Shown: positions 6,441 through 14,898 of the stretch, piece after piece
Numbering within the stretch: position 1 is the stretch's first letter
Layout of the letters: each line of letters opens with the position of its first letter
Source of the DNA: Bacteriovoracaceae bacterium UBA4096
Lineage (GTDB): Bacteria; Bdellovibrionota; Bacteriovoracia; Bacteriovoracales; Bacteriovoracaceae
Assembly (NCBI GenBank): GCA_002381945.1
Contig: DFXY01000012.1
Location: 72,680-98,434 of the forward strand
Direction: 5' to 3'
DNA: 25,755 bases
Translations under genes and position numbers: made by a program
Notes under the pieces: model-generated
Database searches by the model: none
Seen by the model: only the letters and a program-made list of their open reading frames with translations
Told to the model about the DNA's origin: nothing

Positions 6441-9134
6441 ATGTCTGATAAAAGAATCGATTCTTTTAAAACCCGCCGGACTCTCAAAGTCGGCAATAAA
6501 ACTTATGATTATTTTTCACTAAAAGCGGCCCAGGCCGCAGGTATTGGTGATGTTGAAAATCTCCCTTACTCATTGAAAGTGTTGATGGAAAATCTTCTTC
6601 GAAATGAAGATGGTTTCACTGTCTATGGTGATGATATCAAGGCCATGGGTGAATGGACTAAAAATAAAAAATCTAATCGGGAAATCAATTATTATCCGGC
6701 CCGGGTATTAATGCAGGATTTTACCGGAGTTCCAGCAGTAGTAGATTTGGCGGCCATGCGGGATGCGATTAAACTTGTTGGTGGAAATCCGCAAAAGATT
6801 AATCCTTTAGTGCCGGTTGATTTAGTTATCGATCACTCAGTTATTGTTGATTACTCGGCTTCCCCTGAAGCTTTTGAAAAAAACATGGAACTTGAGTATG
6901 AAAGAAATGGTGAGCGCTATAAGTTCCTTAAATGGGGACAAAAAGCATTTCAAAATTTCCGAGTTGTGCCTCCAGGGACAGGAATTTGTCATCAGGTGAA
7001 TCTTGAGTATCTGGCACAAACTGTTTGGACTAAAGAAGAAAACGGAACAACCCTTGCTTACTGTGATACATGCGTCGGCACTGACTCACATACCACCATG
7101 GTTAACGGTCTATCTGTTCTGGGTTGGGGTGTAGGTGGTATTGAAGCGGAGGCCGCAATGCTTGGCCAGGCCGTGACGATGCTTATTCCTGAAGTGGTAG
7201 GATTCAAGCTTCAAGGTAAACTTAAAGAAGGTGTAACGGCGACTGACTTAGTTTTAACGGTTACAAACATGCTTCGTAAAAAGGGTGTGGTTGATAAATT
7301 CGTTGAATTCTTCGGCCCGGGATTAAAAGATTTATCTCTTGCAGATCGTGCCACCATTTCTAACATGGCCCCAGAATATGGAGCGACTTGTGGATTCTTC
7401 CCGGTGGATGAGAAGACAATTGAATATCTTCGTTTTACTGGTCGTGATGAAGATCGCGTGCAATTGGTAGAAGCATATGCCAAAGAACAAGGCTTTTGGA
7501 GGAATGATTCTAAAGATCCGATCTTCACTGATTCACTTGAACTTGATCTTTCAACTGTTGAGCCATCTTTGGCAGGACCTAAACGTCCTCAAGATCGAGT
7601 TGCCCTTTCGGGAATCTCTCAAGGCTTCATGAAAGATCTGGTTTCTGAGACAGGATTTAAAGTTAAAGCGGATGATGCAAATCATTCTCAAAAAGTTGAT
7701 GGCCAGAATTTCACGCTTACTCACGGTGATGTGATGATTGCTGCTATCACTTCATGCACTAATACTTCAAACCCATCTGTACTTATGGCCGCGGGGCTTG
7801 TTGCCAAGAAAGCGAATGCTCTTGGTTTAACTATCAAGCCTTGGGTAAAAACATCTCTGGCACCAGGATCTAAGGTTGTTACAGACTATCTGGAAGCTGC
7901 CGGTCTTCAGAATGAGTTAGATAAACTTGGTTTCAATCTAGTAGGCTATGGTTGTACTACTTGTATTGGGAACTCGGGCCCCTTGAAGACAGAGTTCTCT
8001 AAGGCGATCAAAGATGGAAATCTTGCTACCGCTGCAGTTCTTTCTGGTAACAGAAATTTTGAAGGGCGAGTTTCACCTGATACCAAGGCCAACTACCTGG
8101 CCTCGCCTCCTTTGGTTGTAGCTTACGCCATTGCGGGTAATGTGAAAGTGGATCTTTCTAAGGATCCAATCGGAAAAGATCAAAAAGGGAATCCAGTTTA
8201 TTTAAAAGATATCTGGCCTACTTCAAATGAAATTCAAGAGGCCATCACTAAGTGCGTGACTCCTGCCATGTTTAAGTCCCGTTATTCAGATGTGTTTAAA
8301 GGGGATGTCTTTTGGCAGAAAGTTGAACTCACTGAAGGTGAAACTTATGCTTGGGATGAAAAATCTACTTATATTAAAAATCCACCATATTTCCAGGGAA
8401 TGACAAAAGGGCCGGCAGCGGTTCAGAATATTTCAGGCGCGAACATCCTTGGTCTTTTTGGTGACTCAATTACCACTGACCATATTTCTCCTGCAGGTTC
8501 GTTTAAGTCTGACACCCCTGCTGGGGCCTATCTTGTTTCCCGTGGTGTGAAACCGGCCGATTTCAACTCTTATGGTTCTCGTCGTGGTCATGATGAAGTC
8601 ATGACTCGTGGAACTTTTGCCAACATTCGTCTTAAGAACGAAATGGTCAAATCCGGTAAAGAAGGTGGTTACACCACTTTTATCCCTACAAATGAAGAGT
8701 CGACGATCTTTGATGCCTCAATGAAGTATCAACAGGCCGGTAAACCATTGGTGATCGTTGCCGGTAAAGAATATGGAACAGGTTCTTCTCGTGACTGGGC
8801 CGCTAAAGGCACACGCCTGTTAGGCATCAAGGCCGTTATCACTGAAAGCTTTGAGCGTATTCACCGCTCAAATTTGATTGGTATGGGTGTTATTCCACTC
8901 CAATTTACAGGTGGGGCAACTCGTAAGAGTCTTAATCTTGATGGAACCGAAGAAATCACAATTCATGGTCTGGCCGACATGAAACCTAAGGCACAGCTGG
9001 ATGCAGAAATTAAACGCAAAAATGGGGAAGTAACGAAAGTGGTTCTTCACTCTCGTATTGATACTGCTAATGAGCTTGAATATTATAAGAATTCCGGAAT
9101 TCTTCACTACGTTCTAAGAAAACTTAACGCTTAA
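6441..9134 (+). CDS. acnA: Aconitate hydratase A
   Basis: This enzyme interconverts citrate and isocitrate through an active-site [4Fe-4S] cluster in the TCA cycle. It has 897 residues, the usual length of the AcnA/IRP1 family. The cluster ligands are C439 (in SCTNTSNPSV) and C505 and C508 (in GYGCTTCIGNSGPL). Other family signatures are CDTCVGTDSHTTMVNGLSVL, GWGVGGIEAEAAMLGQ, LFGDSITTDHISPAGSF, YGSRRGHDEVMTRGTFANIR and the swivel-domain KEYGTGSSRDWAAKGT. The start is supported by AAGGGAGTG just upstream. It stands alone, with a strong 3' hairpin, between the divergent PH-like pair and the SDR operon. Some aconitases of this family act as RNA-binding regulators when the cluster is lost; nothing here tests that. 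Confidence 0.97.
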   Translation: MSDKRIDSFKTRRTLKVGNKTYDYFSLKAAQAAGIGDVENLPYSLKVLMENLLRNEDGFTVYGDDIKAMGEWTKNKKSNREINYYPARVLMQDFTGVPAVVDLAAMRDAIKLVGGNPQKINPLVPVDLVIDHSVIVDYSASPEAFEKNMELEYERNGERYKFLKWGQKAFQNFRVVPPGTGICHQVNLEYLAQTVWTKEENGTTLAYCDTCVGTDSHTTMVNGLSVLGWGVGGIEAEAAMLGQAVTMLIPEVVGFKLQGKLKEGVTATDLVLTVTNMLRKKGVVDKFVEFFGPGLKDLSLADRATISNMAPEYGATCGFFPVDEKTIEYLRFTGRDEDRVQLVEAYAKEQGFWRNDSKDPIFTDSLELDLSTVEPSLAGPKRPQDRVALSGISQGFMKDLVSETGFKVKADDANHSQKVDGQNFTLTHGDVMIAAITSCTNTSNPSVLMAAGLVAKKANALGLTIKPWVKTSLAPGSKVVTDYLEAAGLQNELDKLGFNLVGYGCTTCIGNSGPLKTEFSKAIKDGNLATAAVLSGNRNFEGRVSPDTKANYLASPPLVVAYAIAGNVKVDLSKDPIGKDQKGNPVYLKDIWPTSNEIQEAITKCVTPAMFKSRYSDVFKGDVFWQKVELTEGETYAWDEKSTYIKNPPYFQGMTKGPAAVQNISGANILGLFGDSITTDHISPAGSFKSDTPAGAYLVSRGVKPADFNSYGSRRGHDEVMTRGTFANIRLKNEMVKSGKEGGYTTFIPTNEESTIFDASMKYQQAGKPLVIVAGKEYGTGSSRDWAAKGTRLLGIKAVITESFERIHRSNLIGMGVIPLQFTGGATRKSLNLDGTEEITIHGLADMKPKAQLDAEIKRKNGEVTKVVLHSRIDTANELEYYKNSGILHYVLRKLNA

Positions 9135-9141
9135 TTATTTT

Positions 9142-9170
9142 AAGGACCCCCTCTCGGGGGTCCTTCTCTG
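9142..9170 (+). terminator. Hairpin after acnA, likely terminator
   Basis: A perfect 10-bp stem, AAGGACCCCC (9142-9151) with GGGGGTCCTT (9156-9165), closes a TCTC loop eight bases after the acnA stop. The downstream tract (CTCTGTACATTT) is only moderately T-rich, so it may terminate imperfectly or act mainly as a 3' end stabiliser. Confidence 0.65.
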
Positions 9171-9198
9171 TACATTTGCCTCTTGATTCTCTTAATAT
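9169..9198 (+). promoter_or_regulatory. Possible promoter of the SDR-dihydroorotase-EEP operon
   Basis: TGTACA (9169-9174) and TAATAT (9193-9198) are separated by 18 bases. The SDR start codon follows the -10 box by only 6 bases and no good ribosome site is present, so transcript and start codon may coincide. The -35 match is weak. Confidence 0.35.
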
Positions 9199-9204
9199 AA
9201 AGAG

Positions 9205-9975
9205 ATGAATAATCTACAAAATAAGTCTGCACTGATTACTGGCGCCTCATCTGGCATTGGAAAGGCCATGGCCTTATCTTTGTGTCAAAAAGGCTGTGAA
9301 CTTTATTTAGTGGCCCGCCGGGAAGATAGGCTTAAGCAGGTCCAGGAAGAAATCCTTGCCCTTAATCCTCAAAGCAAAGTTCACTTGATCGCTTCCGATG
9401 TAAATGCAACTGACCTTTCAAAGAAAATCGCCCAGACCTCAAATGAAAAGATTGATATTTTGATTAATAATGCGGGCCTTGCCTTAGGGCGAGAGAAAGT
9501 TGAGGCGAGTAAGCTCGCGGATTGGGATGCTATGATCAGCACAAATATTACAGCAAATTTCAAGCTGGTTCACCTGGTACTTCCTTGGATGCTTAAAAAT
9601 GGAGCAGGAGATATCATTAATCTATGTTCCGTCGCCGGCCACTATACTTATTCAGGAGGTGCCGTCTACTGTGCGACCAAACATGCTATAAAGGCCTTCA
9701 CACGTGTATTGCGAGAAGAAACCTGTGGGAAAAATATCCGTGTGATGCAAATCTCTCCAGGAATGGTGGACACAGAGTTTAGCTCAGTTCGCTTTAAAGG
9801 TGACATGAAATCGGCCGATGCTGTTTATGCCAATATGACTCCTCTCCATGGAGAAGATATTGCGCGCATGATGACCTTCATGCTGGAACAACCTCGCCAT
9901 GTAGTAATTGACGAGATCATCACGATGCCGACTGATCAGGGGTCACCGACGACAATTTCGAGGAAGAGCACGTGA
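9205..9975 (+). CDS. Short-chain dehydrogenase/reductase (classical SDR, YdfG-like)
   Basis: This is an NAD(P)-dependent oxidoreductase of 256 residues, the typical classical SDR length. It shows the cofactor loop TGASSGIG (about 12-19), the NNAG motif (about 88-91), N114, and the catalytic S142, Y155 and K159 (in YCATK). VARRED after the second strand fits NADP preference. The closest general type is the YdfG/3-hydroxy acid dehydrogenase group; the substrate cannot be told. It begins a coupled trio, its TGA sharing 4 bases with the GTG of the next gene. No clear ribosome site precedes the ATG. It is not an obvious OleD: that enzyme is longer and belongs to the extended 3-beta-hydroxysteroid-dehydrogenase type. 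Confidence 0.88.
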   Translation: MNNLQNKSALITGASSGIGKAMALSLCQKGCELYLVARREDRLKQVQEEILALNPQSKVHLIASDVNATDLSKKIAQTSNEKIDILINNAGLALGREKVEASKLADWDAMISTNITANFKLVHLVLPWMLKNGAGDIINLCSVAGHYTYSGGAVYCATKHAIKAFTRVLREETCGKNIRVMQISPGMVDTEFSSVRFKGDMKSADAVYANMTPLHGEDIARMMTFMLEQPRHVVIDEIITMPTDQGSPTTISRKST

Positions 9976-11240
9976 AAACTCTTGAAGCGGTAACGGTTAC
10001 TTCTGAATCGATTAGACGGATGCAGATTCGTTATGATGAAAAGACTGGTCTGATTGATGCCGTTGGCGATCTGGGTATACCTCGGGAAGAATTAGATGAT
10101 TATTTTAATGATGATTGTTATCTCTTCGCTGGCATGGGAGATGTGCACATTCATGCCCGAGAAGATGTCTCCGGGCAAAATAACTACAAAGAAGATTTCA
10201 ATTCTGCCCGAGACGCCCTTCATAATGGGGGCCTATCTCATGCCGGCGATATGCCGAATAATCCGGTTCCGCCAGTTGATGATAAAAGTTATGAAGAAAA
10301 GTTAAAGCTGATGCTAAAAGCACAAGGGGAGCTTTGGCCCTATGCTGGCATTGGCCCACAGACCAGGCCATTATCTTATCCAGTGCCTTACAAAGTTTAT
10401 ATGGGGCCCTCAATTGGAGAGTTATTTTTTAAGGATCTTCCAACCCTTGAGCAGGTTTTGCACTTTTATCAACATCAGGTTGTAAGTTTTCATTGTGAAG
10501 ATCCACTCATTCTGGAGACCCATAAAATTCAAAATACTCATCATGAAAGAAGACCTGTGATGGCCGAAGTGATGGCCACTCGGGACGCACTCTTGATGAT
10601 TGAGAAGTACAATTTAAAAGGCAAACTCTGTCATTATAGTTCAGGCGAAGGTCTTAAGCTTATACGCGAGGCCCGAAAAAAAGGTTTGTCAGTAGGGATT
10701 GAGGCCACACCTCAACATCTGTATTTTGATATAAAGCAGTTGAATAAAGAACAATGGAATGAGTTCCAGATGAATCCACCTATTCGGTATGCTGAAGATC
10801 GCCTTGCAATGTTTGAGGCCCTTAAAAATGGTGAAATTGATTATCTGGCCACGGATCATGCTCCCCATACTTTAGAAGAAAAAAAGAAGGGAACTTCCGG
10901 TTTAACGGGTTTAGATACTTTTGGACCTTTTGTAACCTGGCTTATTAAGGAAGGGATTGATCCAAAATTGATTGCTAAAATCACCTCAGAAAATCCTGGT
11001 GATTTTTTTAACCAATTTCTGCCTTCCTGGAAAAAACTCTCTCCTGTCTTTGAACAAATGGGTGAAGGTGTCGGATTTCTGAAAAGTGGCTTTCGTGCCA
11101 ATTTCACTATCCTCAATCTGAATCGTCCTCTAGTCATCACAAAAGATAAATTAAAAACCAAAGTTGGCCATTCCCCTTTTATGAATGTGACTTTCCCAGG
11201 TCAGGTTGAAGCATTGATCATTGGAGGAAGAAAGGTATGA
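9972..11240 (+). CDS. pyrC: Dihydroorotase or dihydroorotase-like amidohydrolase
   Basis: This is an amidohydrolase-fold metalloenzyme that most likely closes carbamoyl-aspartate to dihydroorotate in pyrimidine synthesis. Metal ligands and motifs are all in place: HIHARED (H59, H61, R63), GDMPNNPVPP, a lysine suited to carbamylation (K141 in YKVYMGPS), HCEDP (H174), CHYSSGEG (H221), and ATDHAPHT (D295). The C-terminal GFRANFTILNL...FPGQVEALIIGG strand is typical. It has 422 residues, like class I dihydroorotases. The start is a GTG overlapping the SDR stop by 4 bases, preceded by GAGGAAGAG. It shares an operon with an SDR and an EEP protein rather than with other pyr genes. Related hydantoinase-type activity is possible but the MPN and HAPH motifs favour dihydroorotase. 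Confidence 0.82.
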   Translation: MKTLEAVTVTSESIRRMQIRYDEKTGLIDAVGDLGIPREELDDYFNDDCYLFAGMGDVHIHAREDVSGQNNYKEDFNSARDALHNGGLSHAGDMPNNPVPPVDDKSYEEKLKLMLKAQGELWPYAGIGPQTRPLSYPVPYKVYMGPSIGELFFKDLPTLEQVLHFYQHQVVSFHCEDPLILETHKIQNTHHERRPVMAEVMATRDALLMIEKYNLKGKLCHYSSGEGLKLIREARKKGLSVGIEATPQHLYFDIKQLNKEQWNEFQMNPPIRYAEDRLAMFEALKNGEIDYLATDHAPHTLEEKKKGTSGLTGLDTFGPFVTWLIKEGIDPKLIAKITSENPGDFFNQFLPSWKKLSPVFEQMGEGVGFLKSGFRANFTILNLNRPLVITKDKLKTKVGHSPFMNVTFPGQVEALIIGGRKV

Positions 11241-12289
11241 AAATGTTTTTATGGATAATCCTTGCTGTCATTGGTGTTCTGGTTGCTCTTGCGAGCTGGA
11301 CTTCTTATCCCTGGAGTCTAAGTGATAAGAATGCCCGGTTTGAAGTTATAAATATTGAGACTGATGATATGATTGACTTACCTGAGCATCCTTCAGTCAT
11401 TAAAATTCTCACTTTTAACATCGGCTTTCTCTATGGGAAGGGGTCTGAGGGCACTGGATACGAATTCAGAGATAAAGAATATTACGTAAAGAGTCTTGAT
11501 AAACTTTCTGACGAAATTAAAAATTGGCAGTCCGATGTGGTTTGTTTGCAGGAAATTGATTTTGATTCCGCCCGCTCTCACTACATCAATCAGGCCCGAT
11601 ATATTGCTAAGAAGGCCGGTTATCCTTATGTGGCCGAAGGTGTCTCCTGGAACGCTAATTACATTCCTTTCCCATACTGGCCCCTGAAAAATAATTTTGG
11701 TCGCATGAATTCGGGTGGGGCCATTTTAAGTAAATATCCACTGACTGATCACGAAGTGACTCTGCTCGCGAAACCTGAATCTCAGCCTTGGTGGTACAAT
11801 CTTTTCTATCTCCATCGTTATTTTCAAAAAGTAACGATCAACATTGGAGAAAAAAAATTTAAGTTAGTTAACTTGCACCTGGAAGCTTTTGACAAGGTGA
11901 ATAGACAGGATCAGGTTAAAAAACTGGCAGATAAAATCAAGGCCGAAGATATTGACTTTGTAGCTGGTGACTTCAATATGCTTCCGGCAAGTGCTTCGAA
12001 ACGTTCAAAATTTTACAATGATGACAATTATGAGAATGATTTGAGTTATGAGCTGATGATGAAGGTAGGGCTTTCTGAAGTCATTCCCGATGAAATTTAC
12101 GCCAAGGACGAGGCGTTCTATTTTACTTTTCCTGCTTGGGAACCTGATCGGCGCTTAGATTATATTTTTTATAAATCCGGCCTGAAAATGATGAAGGCCG
12201 AAGTTTTACCTTCGGCCCTCTCTGATCATTTACCCCTTAGGGCAAGCTTTCAAATTGATAGTCCTCGATTTAATCCATATTCACTATAA
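11237..12289 (+). CDS. Membrane-anchored endonuclease/exonuclease/phosphatase-family protein
   Basis: This 350-residue protein has an uncleaved-looking N-terminal helix (about 2-20, FLWIILAVIGVLVALAS), so the catalytic domain likely faces the periplasm. The domain is the EEP metal-dependent phosphoesterase fold, with TFNIGF (N61), VVCLQEIDFD (E106), NLHLEAFD (H214), VAGDFNML (D245, N247), RRLDYIFY (D308) and SDHLPLRA (D330, H331). Members cut DNA, RNA, sphingomyelin, phosphoinositides or other phosphodiesters, so the substrate is open; for a possible predator a lipid or nucleic acid target would make sense, which is speculation. The ATG overlaps the dihydroorotase stop by 4 bases and follows a GGAGGAAG ribosome site. 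Its last 20 bases overlap the convergent mltD-like gene. Confidence 0.85.
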   Translation: MKMFLWIILAVIGVLVALASWTSYPWSLSDKNARFEVINIETDDMIDLPEHPSVIKILTFNIGFLYGKGSEGTGYEFRDKEYYVKSLDKLSDEIKNWQSDVVCLQEIDFDSARSHYINQARYIAKKAGYPYVAEGVSWNANYIPFPYWPLKNNFGRMNSGGAILSKYPLTDHEVTLLAKPESQPWWYNLFYLHRYFQKVTINIGEKKFKLVNLHLEAFDKVNRQDQVKKLADKIKAEDIDFVAGDFNMLPASASKRSKFYNDDNYENDLSYELMMKVGLSEVIPDEIYAKDEAFYFTFPAWEPDRRLDYIFYKSGLKMMKAEVLPSALSDHLPLRASFQIDSPRFNPYSL

Positions 12290-13937
12290 TTTTCTGACCT
12301 GGATAGATGGCCCCTCTTTTTAATGAATTCAGCTTAACGAGGGCCTCTAGAGGTTGTTTGAACTCACGGGCAACCTTTGTCAGATGATCACCTTTTTTAA
12401 CGATATAGATACCTTTCTTAGTGTCAGGTAGAACAATTTTTTGACCAATTTGAATTTGTCCACGCTTTAAGTTATTTGCTTGCTTGAGTTTTGAAACTTT
12501 TAAGTCAAAAACCCGGGCCAGATCCGTAAGATTATCTCCACGTTTCACTTTGTAAATGATTGGCCTATTCGTTACTTTAATTTTAGCGTTTACAGTTCTG
12601 GTGGCCACTCTCTGCTCATTGGCCGAATCAAGACTTAAACGTTGTCCAATTTTTACTCTTGTTCTCCATGTCTTAAAACCATTGAGGACAGCTAGTTCGC
12701 CGGCCGACATATCATACTGACGAGCAATAGATACCAGCGTGTCGCCACGCTTTACTTTATAAAACTTAGGCTTGAGTTTTGTTTCTACCACTTCAGTTGC
12801 GGCGGTACGACGGATACGTTCTTTTTTCCCTTCAGGTTTAATAAAGGAGGTTGCTGTCGCTATAGATGATTCAACATCATCCAGACGATAGCTGTATTTG
12901 TTTTTTGGAACTCGAAGGAAATAAGTGCCTGCAAAATATCTCGGGGTAGAGTTCTTCTTAAGTTCAGGATTAAGTTTTTTCAGAAGAGCAGTATTGACGT
13001 TTAACCGACGTGCAATTGAGGCCAGACTTACGTTCTTTTTAATGGGACGAAGTTCAGTTAAGTCAAATAGGCGATGTTCTTTTTTTGGAATCACAAAGCC
13101 GTATTTCTTAGCATTGTTGATCACATGCATGGCCGCCAGTACTTTGGGCACATAATTAATGGTTTCAGAAGGAAGTTGTTTATTACGAGAGAGTTCATAG
13201 AAGTCACGGGTTCCGTGTTTCATGATTCTTCTGATGATTCCATATTCTCCTGCATTGTAGGCCGATAGAGCGAGTTCCCAGCTAGAGAAAACATTATGCA
13301 GATCTTTAAAGTACATAGCAGCAGCTTTTGATGCTTTAAAAAGATCCTGTCTTTCATCCAACTCTGAAGTGATCTTCAGACCATATCTTGTACCGGTACC
13401 TTTAATAAACTGCCAAGGGCCTACAGCTGAAGCATGAGAGCGGGCCCCAAGGTAGTAGCCAGACTCAATCAGGCCAACATAATAGAGCTCTTTTGGAAGA
13501 CCATGGGCCTCAAAAACAGCTTCAATATGGTGACGATATTCTTCTCCGTTATTGATGAAGCGTTGAAAACGTTCGCGGTTTTTCTTAGTGAAGTAATCCA
13601 CCCAGAACTGCATGCGCTTAGTATTCTTTTTCAGGAGAAAGTTTCTTGAATAGGGAACTTTATCCTCTTCAGAACCCGGAAGCTCTTCATCGATTTCGGA
13701 TACGCCCACTTCTTTTTTGATGGACTGATCATCAGCATCGGCTTCGGCCATCTCATGAACGTATTCAGAGCTCTTGGTTTCTTTATCGAAAATGTCGTCA
13801 TTATCGATTTCTACCGTTTCCATGAGATTACTCATTTCTCGGGAGGGATTCTTGTTCATTTGATTCTTCATCTGAGAACAACCGGTCAGCAATATGACCG
13901 AAAAAGATAGGGCAGAGAGAACTGATATTTTCATCAT
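12270..13937 (-). CDS. mltD: MltD-like lytic murein transglycosylase lipoprotein with C-terminal LysM repeats
   Basis: This enzyme cleaves peptidoglycan glycan strands to anhydro-muropeptides. Numbering from the ATG at 13937 (GAGG 8 bases upstream), a lipoprotein signal ends in LLTGC (C20), with serine next, which suits the outer membrane. An acidic linker follows, then the SLT/goose-lysozyme-like domain (about 140-275) with YYVGLIESGYY (catalytic E158), AVGPWQFI and LSAYNAGEYG. After a degenerate LysM-like stretch (about 298-343) come three clear LysM peptidoglycan-binding repeats (about 392-436, 461-503 and 510-552), each opening with a VKRGD or VKKGD box. The length is 555 residues. The frame extends to an ATG at 13961, but that start would put nine extra residues before the signal peptide. 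The 3' end overlaps the EEP gene by 20 bases. Confidence 0.92.
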   Translation of the reverse strand: MMKISVLSALSFSVILLTGCSQMKNQMNKNPSREMSNLMETVEIDNDDIFDKETKSSEYVHEMAEADADDQSIKKEVGVSEIDEELPGSEEDKVPYSRNFLLKKNTKRMQFWVDYFTKKNRERFQRFINNGEEYRHHIEAVFEAHGLPKELYYVGLIESGYYLGARSHASAVGPWQFIKGTGTRYGLKITSELDERQDLFKASKAAAMYFKDLHNVFSSWELALSAYNAGEYGIIRRIMKHGTRDFYELSRNKQLPSETINYVPKVLAAMHVINNAKKYGFVIPKKEHRLFDLTELRPIKKNVSLASIARRLNVNTALLKKLNPELKKNSTPRYFAGTYFLRVPKNKYSYRLDDVESSIATATSFIKPEGKKERIRRTAATEVVETKLKPKFYKVKRGDTLVSIARQYDMSAGELAVLNGFKTWRTRVKIGQRLSLDSANEQRVATRTVNAKIKVTNRPIIYKVKRGDNLTDLARVFDLKVSKLKQANNLKRGQIQIGQKIVLPDTKKGIYIVKKGDHLTKVAREFKQPLEALVKLNSLKRGAIYPGQKIIVNMD

Positions 13938-13977
13938 GAAAAAAACCTCGGGGTTGGACATCTTGTCAGACTAATTT

Positions 13978-14005
13978 ATTTTAGCATTACGCTATGCCAA
14001 TGCAA
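13978..14005 (-). promoter_or_regulatory. Possible promoter of the mltD-like gene
   Basis: On the minus strand, TTGCAT (14000-14005) is followed after 16 bases by TAAAAT (13978-13983), which is preceded by TG one base away, an extended -10 pattern. The transcript would begin about 35 bases before the ATG at 13937. Confidence 0.4.
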
Positions 14006-14011
14006 GAATTC

Positions 14012-14041
14012 TTAACAGGAAAAACTATCCCTGGTTATAAT
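14012..14041 (+). promoter_or_regulatory. Strong sigma-70-like promoter for the retropepsin-like gene, probably leaderless
   Basis: TTAACA (14012-14017, five of six consensus bases) and a perfect TATAAT (14036-14041) are 18 bases apart. The ATG at 14048 follows the -10 box by 6 bases, where transcription would normally begin. The promoter therefore argues for the start at 14048 instead of the in-frame ATG at 13994. Confidence 0.6.
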
Positions 14042-14047
14042 GGGTTT

Positions 14048-14542
14048 ATGGACAGTGAAGTAAAAAAAGAATCAAAGATCATCGGATGGCGGGAATGGGT
14101 GAGTTTGCCTGACCTGGGAATCATTGCGATCAAGGGGAAAATTGATAGTGGTGCAAAAACGTCAAGCTTGCACGCTTATGATATAGAACTGGAAGAAAAA
14201 GACAGTAAGACCTTTGTTAACTTTAAAGTTCATCCTTTGCAGCAGGATTTTAGCATGGTCATTAAATGCCGTGCCTTGTTGGTGGATCAGCGAGAAGTAA
14301 CTGATTCAGGAGGACATAAGGAAGTCAGATATGTGATCCGTACCAGTATGCTCCTGGCGGGAGTTAAGAAGAGAATTGAGCTCACTTTGACCAATCGCGA
14401 ATCCATGAAGTATCGCATGCTCATTGGACGTGCGGCCCTGAAGCATTATTATATAGATCCTTGTCAGTCTTATTTATCTGGAAAAACTCTCAAGCAAAAA
14501 AGGTTTCTTAAAGAGCTTAAGCTTCAGATGAGCAAAGTTTAG
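14048..14542 (+). CDS. Retropepsin-like aspartic endopeptidase (ATP-dependent zinc protease / RimK-associated family)
   Basis: The 164-residue protein matches the small family once called ATP-dependent zinc protease (DUF785), now seen as retropepsin-like. It opens with IIGWREWVSLPDLGI, then KIDSGAKTSSLHA, which carries the catalytic-type Asp-Ser-Gly (D33 from this start) and the conserved leucine-histidine-alanine, and later YRMLIGRAALKHYYIDP, the second family signature. Family members often lie beside rimK-type glutamate ligases, but none is present here. There is no signal peptide, so it should be cytoplasmic. I chose the ATG at 14048 because a near-perfect promoter overlaps the upstream in-frame extension (ATG at 13994) and no ribosome site precedes either. 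The 3' end overlaps the convergent dehydratase gene by 26 bases. Confidence 0.85.
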   Translation: MDSEVKKESKIIGWREWVSLPDLGIIAIKGKIDSGAKTSSLHAYDIELEEKDSKTFVNFKVHPLQQDFSMVIKCRALLVDQREVTDSGGHKEVRYVIRTSMLLAGVKKRIELTLTNRESMKYRMLIGRAALKHYYIDPCQSYLSGKTLKQKRFLKELKLQMSKV

Positions 14543-14870
14543 AGTAGGCCTCATCAATTTTCGCCGCCAGGATAAAATCATTTTCAACTAAGTTATTATT
14601 AGTGTGAGTCCAGATTTCAATATCACAGTGTCCCCATCCCAGATGAATTTCAGGATGATGTTTTTCAATCTCCGCCAGTCTGCCCACTTCATTGGTAAAT
14701 TCCAGGGCCTTTTTAAAATTTTTAAATTTTATTTTTCTTTCAATTCTTGATTGCTCATGGGTCAACTGCCATTCTCTTGAGAGACTTGCCAGGTGTTTTT
14801 GTTTTTCTTCCAGAGAAAGTGGTGGCACATAGCTTGAACAAGGGATGCATTTTTTATCTTTTAGATCCAT
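14517..14870 (-). CDS. Pterin-4a-carbinolamine dehydratase
   Basis: This 117-residue cytoplasmic enzyme dehydrates 4a-hydroxytetrahydropterin, recycling the cofactor of aromatic amino acid hydroxylases. The family core is clear: IERKIKFKNFKKALEFTNEV, then IEKHHPEIHLGWGHCDIEIW with the paired histidines H71 and H72, and THTNN (H89) leading to NDFILAAKIDEAY. The N-terminus carries a CIPC pair (C8, C11) before VPPL, a common variant in this family. The ATG is preceded by AGGAG at 7 bases. No phenylalanine hydroxylase is in the window, so the role could instead be in molybdopterin or another pterin process, as proposed for some bacterial homologs. The divergent ggt start is only 51 bases away, so regulation may be shared. 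Confidence 0.92.
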   Translation of the reverse strand: MDLKDKKCIPCSSYVPPLSLEEKQKHLASLSREWQLTHEQSRIERKIKFKNFKKALEFTNEVGRLAEIEKHHPEIHLGWGHCDIEIWTHTNNNLVENDFILAAKIDEAYSKLCSSEA

Positions 14871-14898
14871 TTCTTTTCTCCTAGACTCAAAATAGTAT
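14870..14898. promoter_or_regulatory. Possible shared bidirectional promoter between dehydratase and ggt
   Basis: The divergent genes are 51 bases apart. The near-symmetric ATAGTAT reads as a -10 box both ways: TAGTAT (14893-14898) for ggt and TACTAT (14892-14897) for the minus-strand gene. The -35 matches are poor in both directions, so this is tentative. Confidence 0.3.

Noticed and set aside
9205..9975. The SDR as the missing OleD
   Set aside because: It is a 256-residue classical SDR in a separate operon about 9 kb away; OleD is a longer, extended SDR.
13938..13961. Longer start for the mltD-like gene at 13961
   Set aside because: It would place extra residues before a textbook lipoprotein signal, while the ATG at 13937 has a GAGG site at a good distance.
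13994..14047. Longer start for the retropepsin-like gene at 13994
   Set aside because: This stretch contains a near-perfect promoter, has no ribosome site and adds no family motif.
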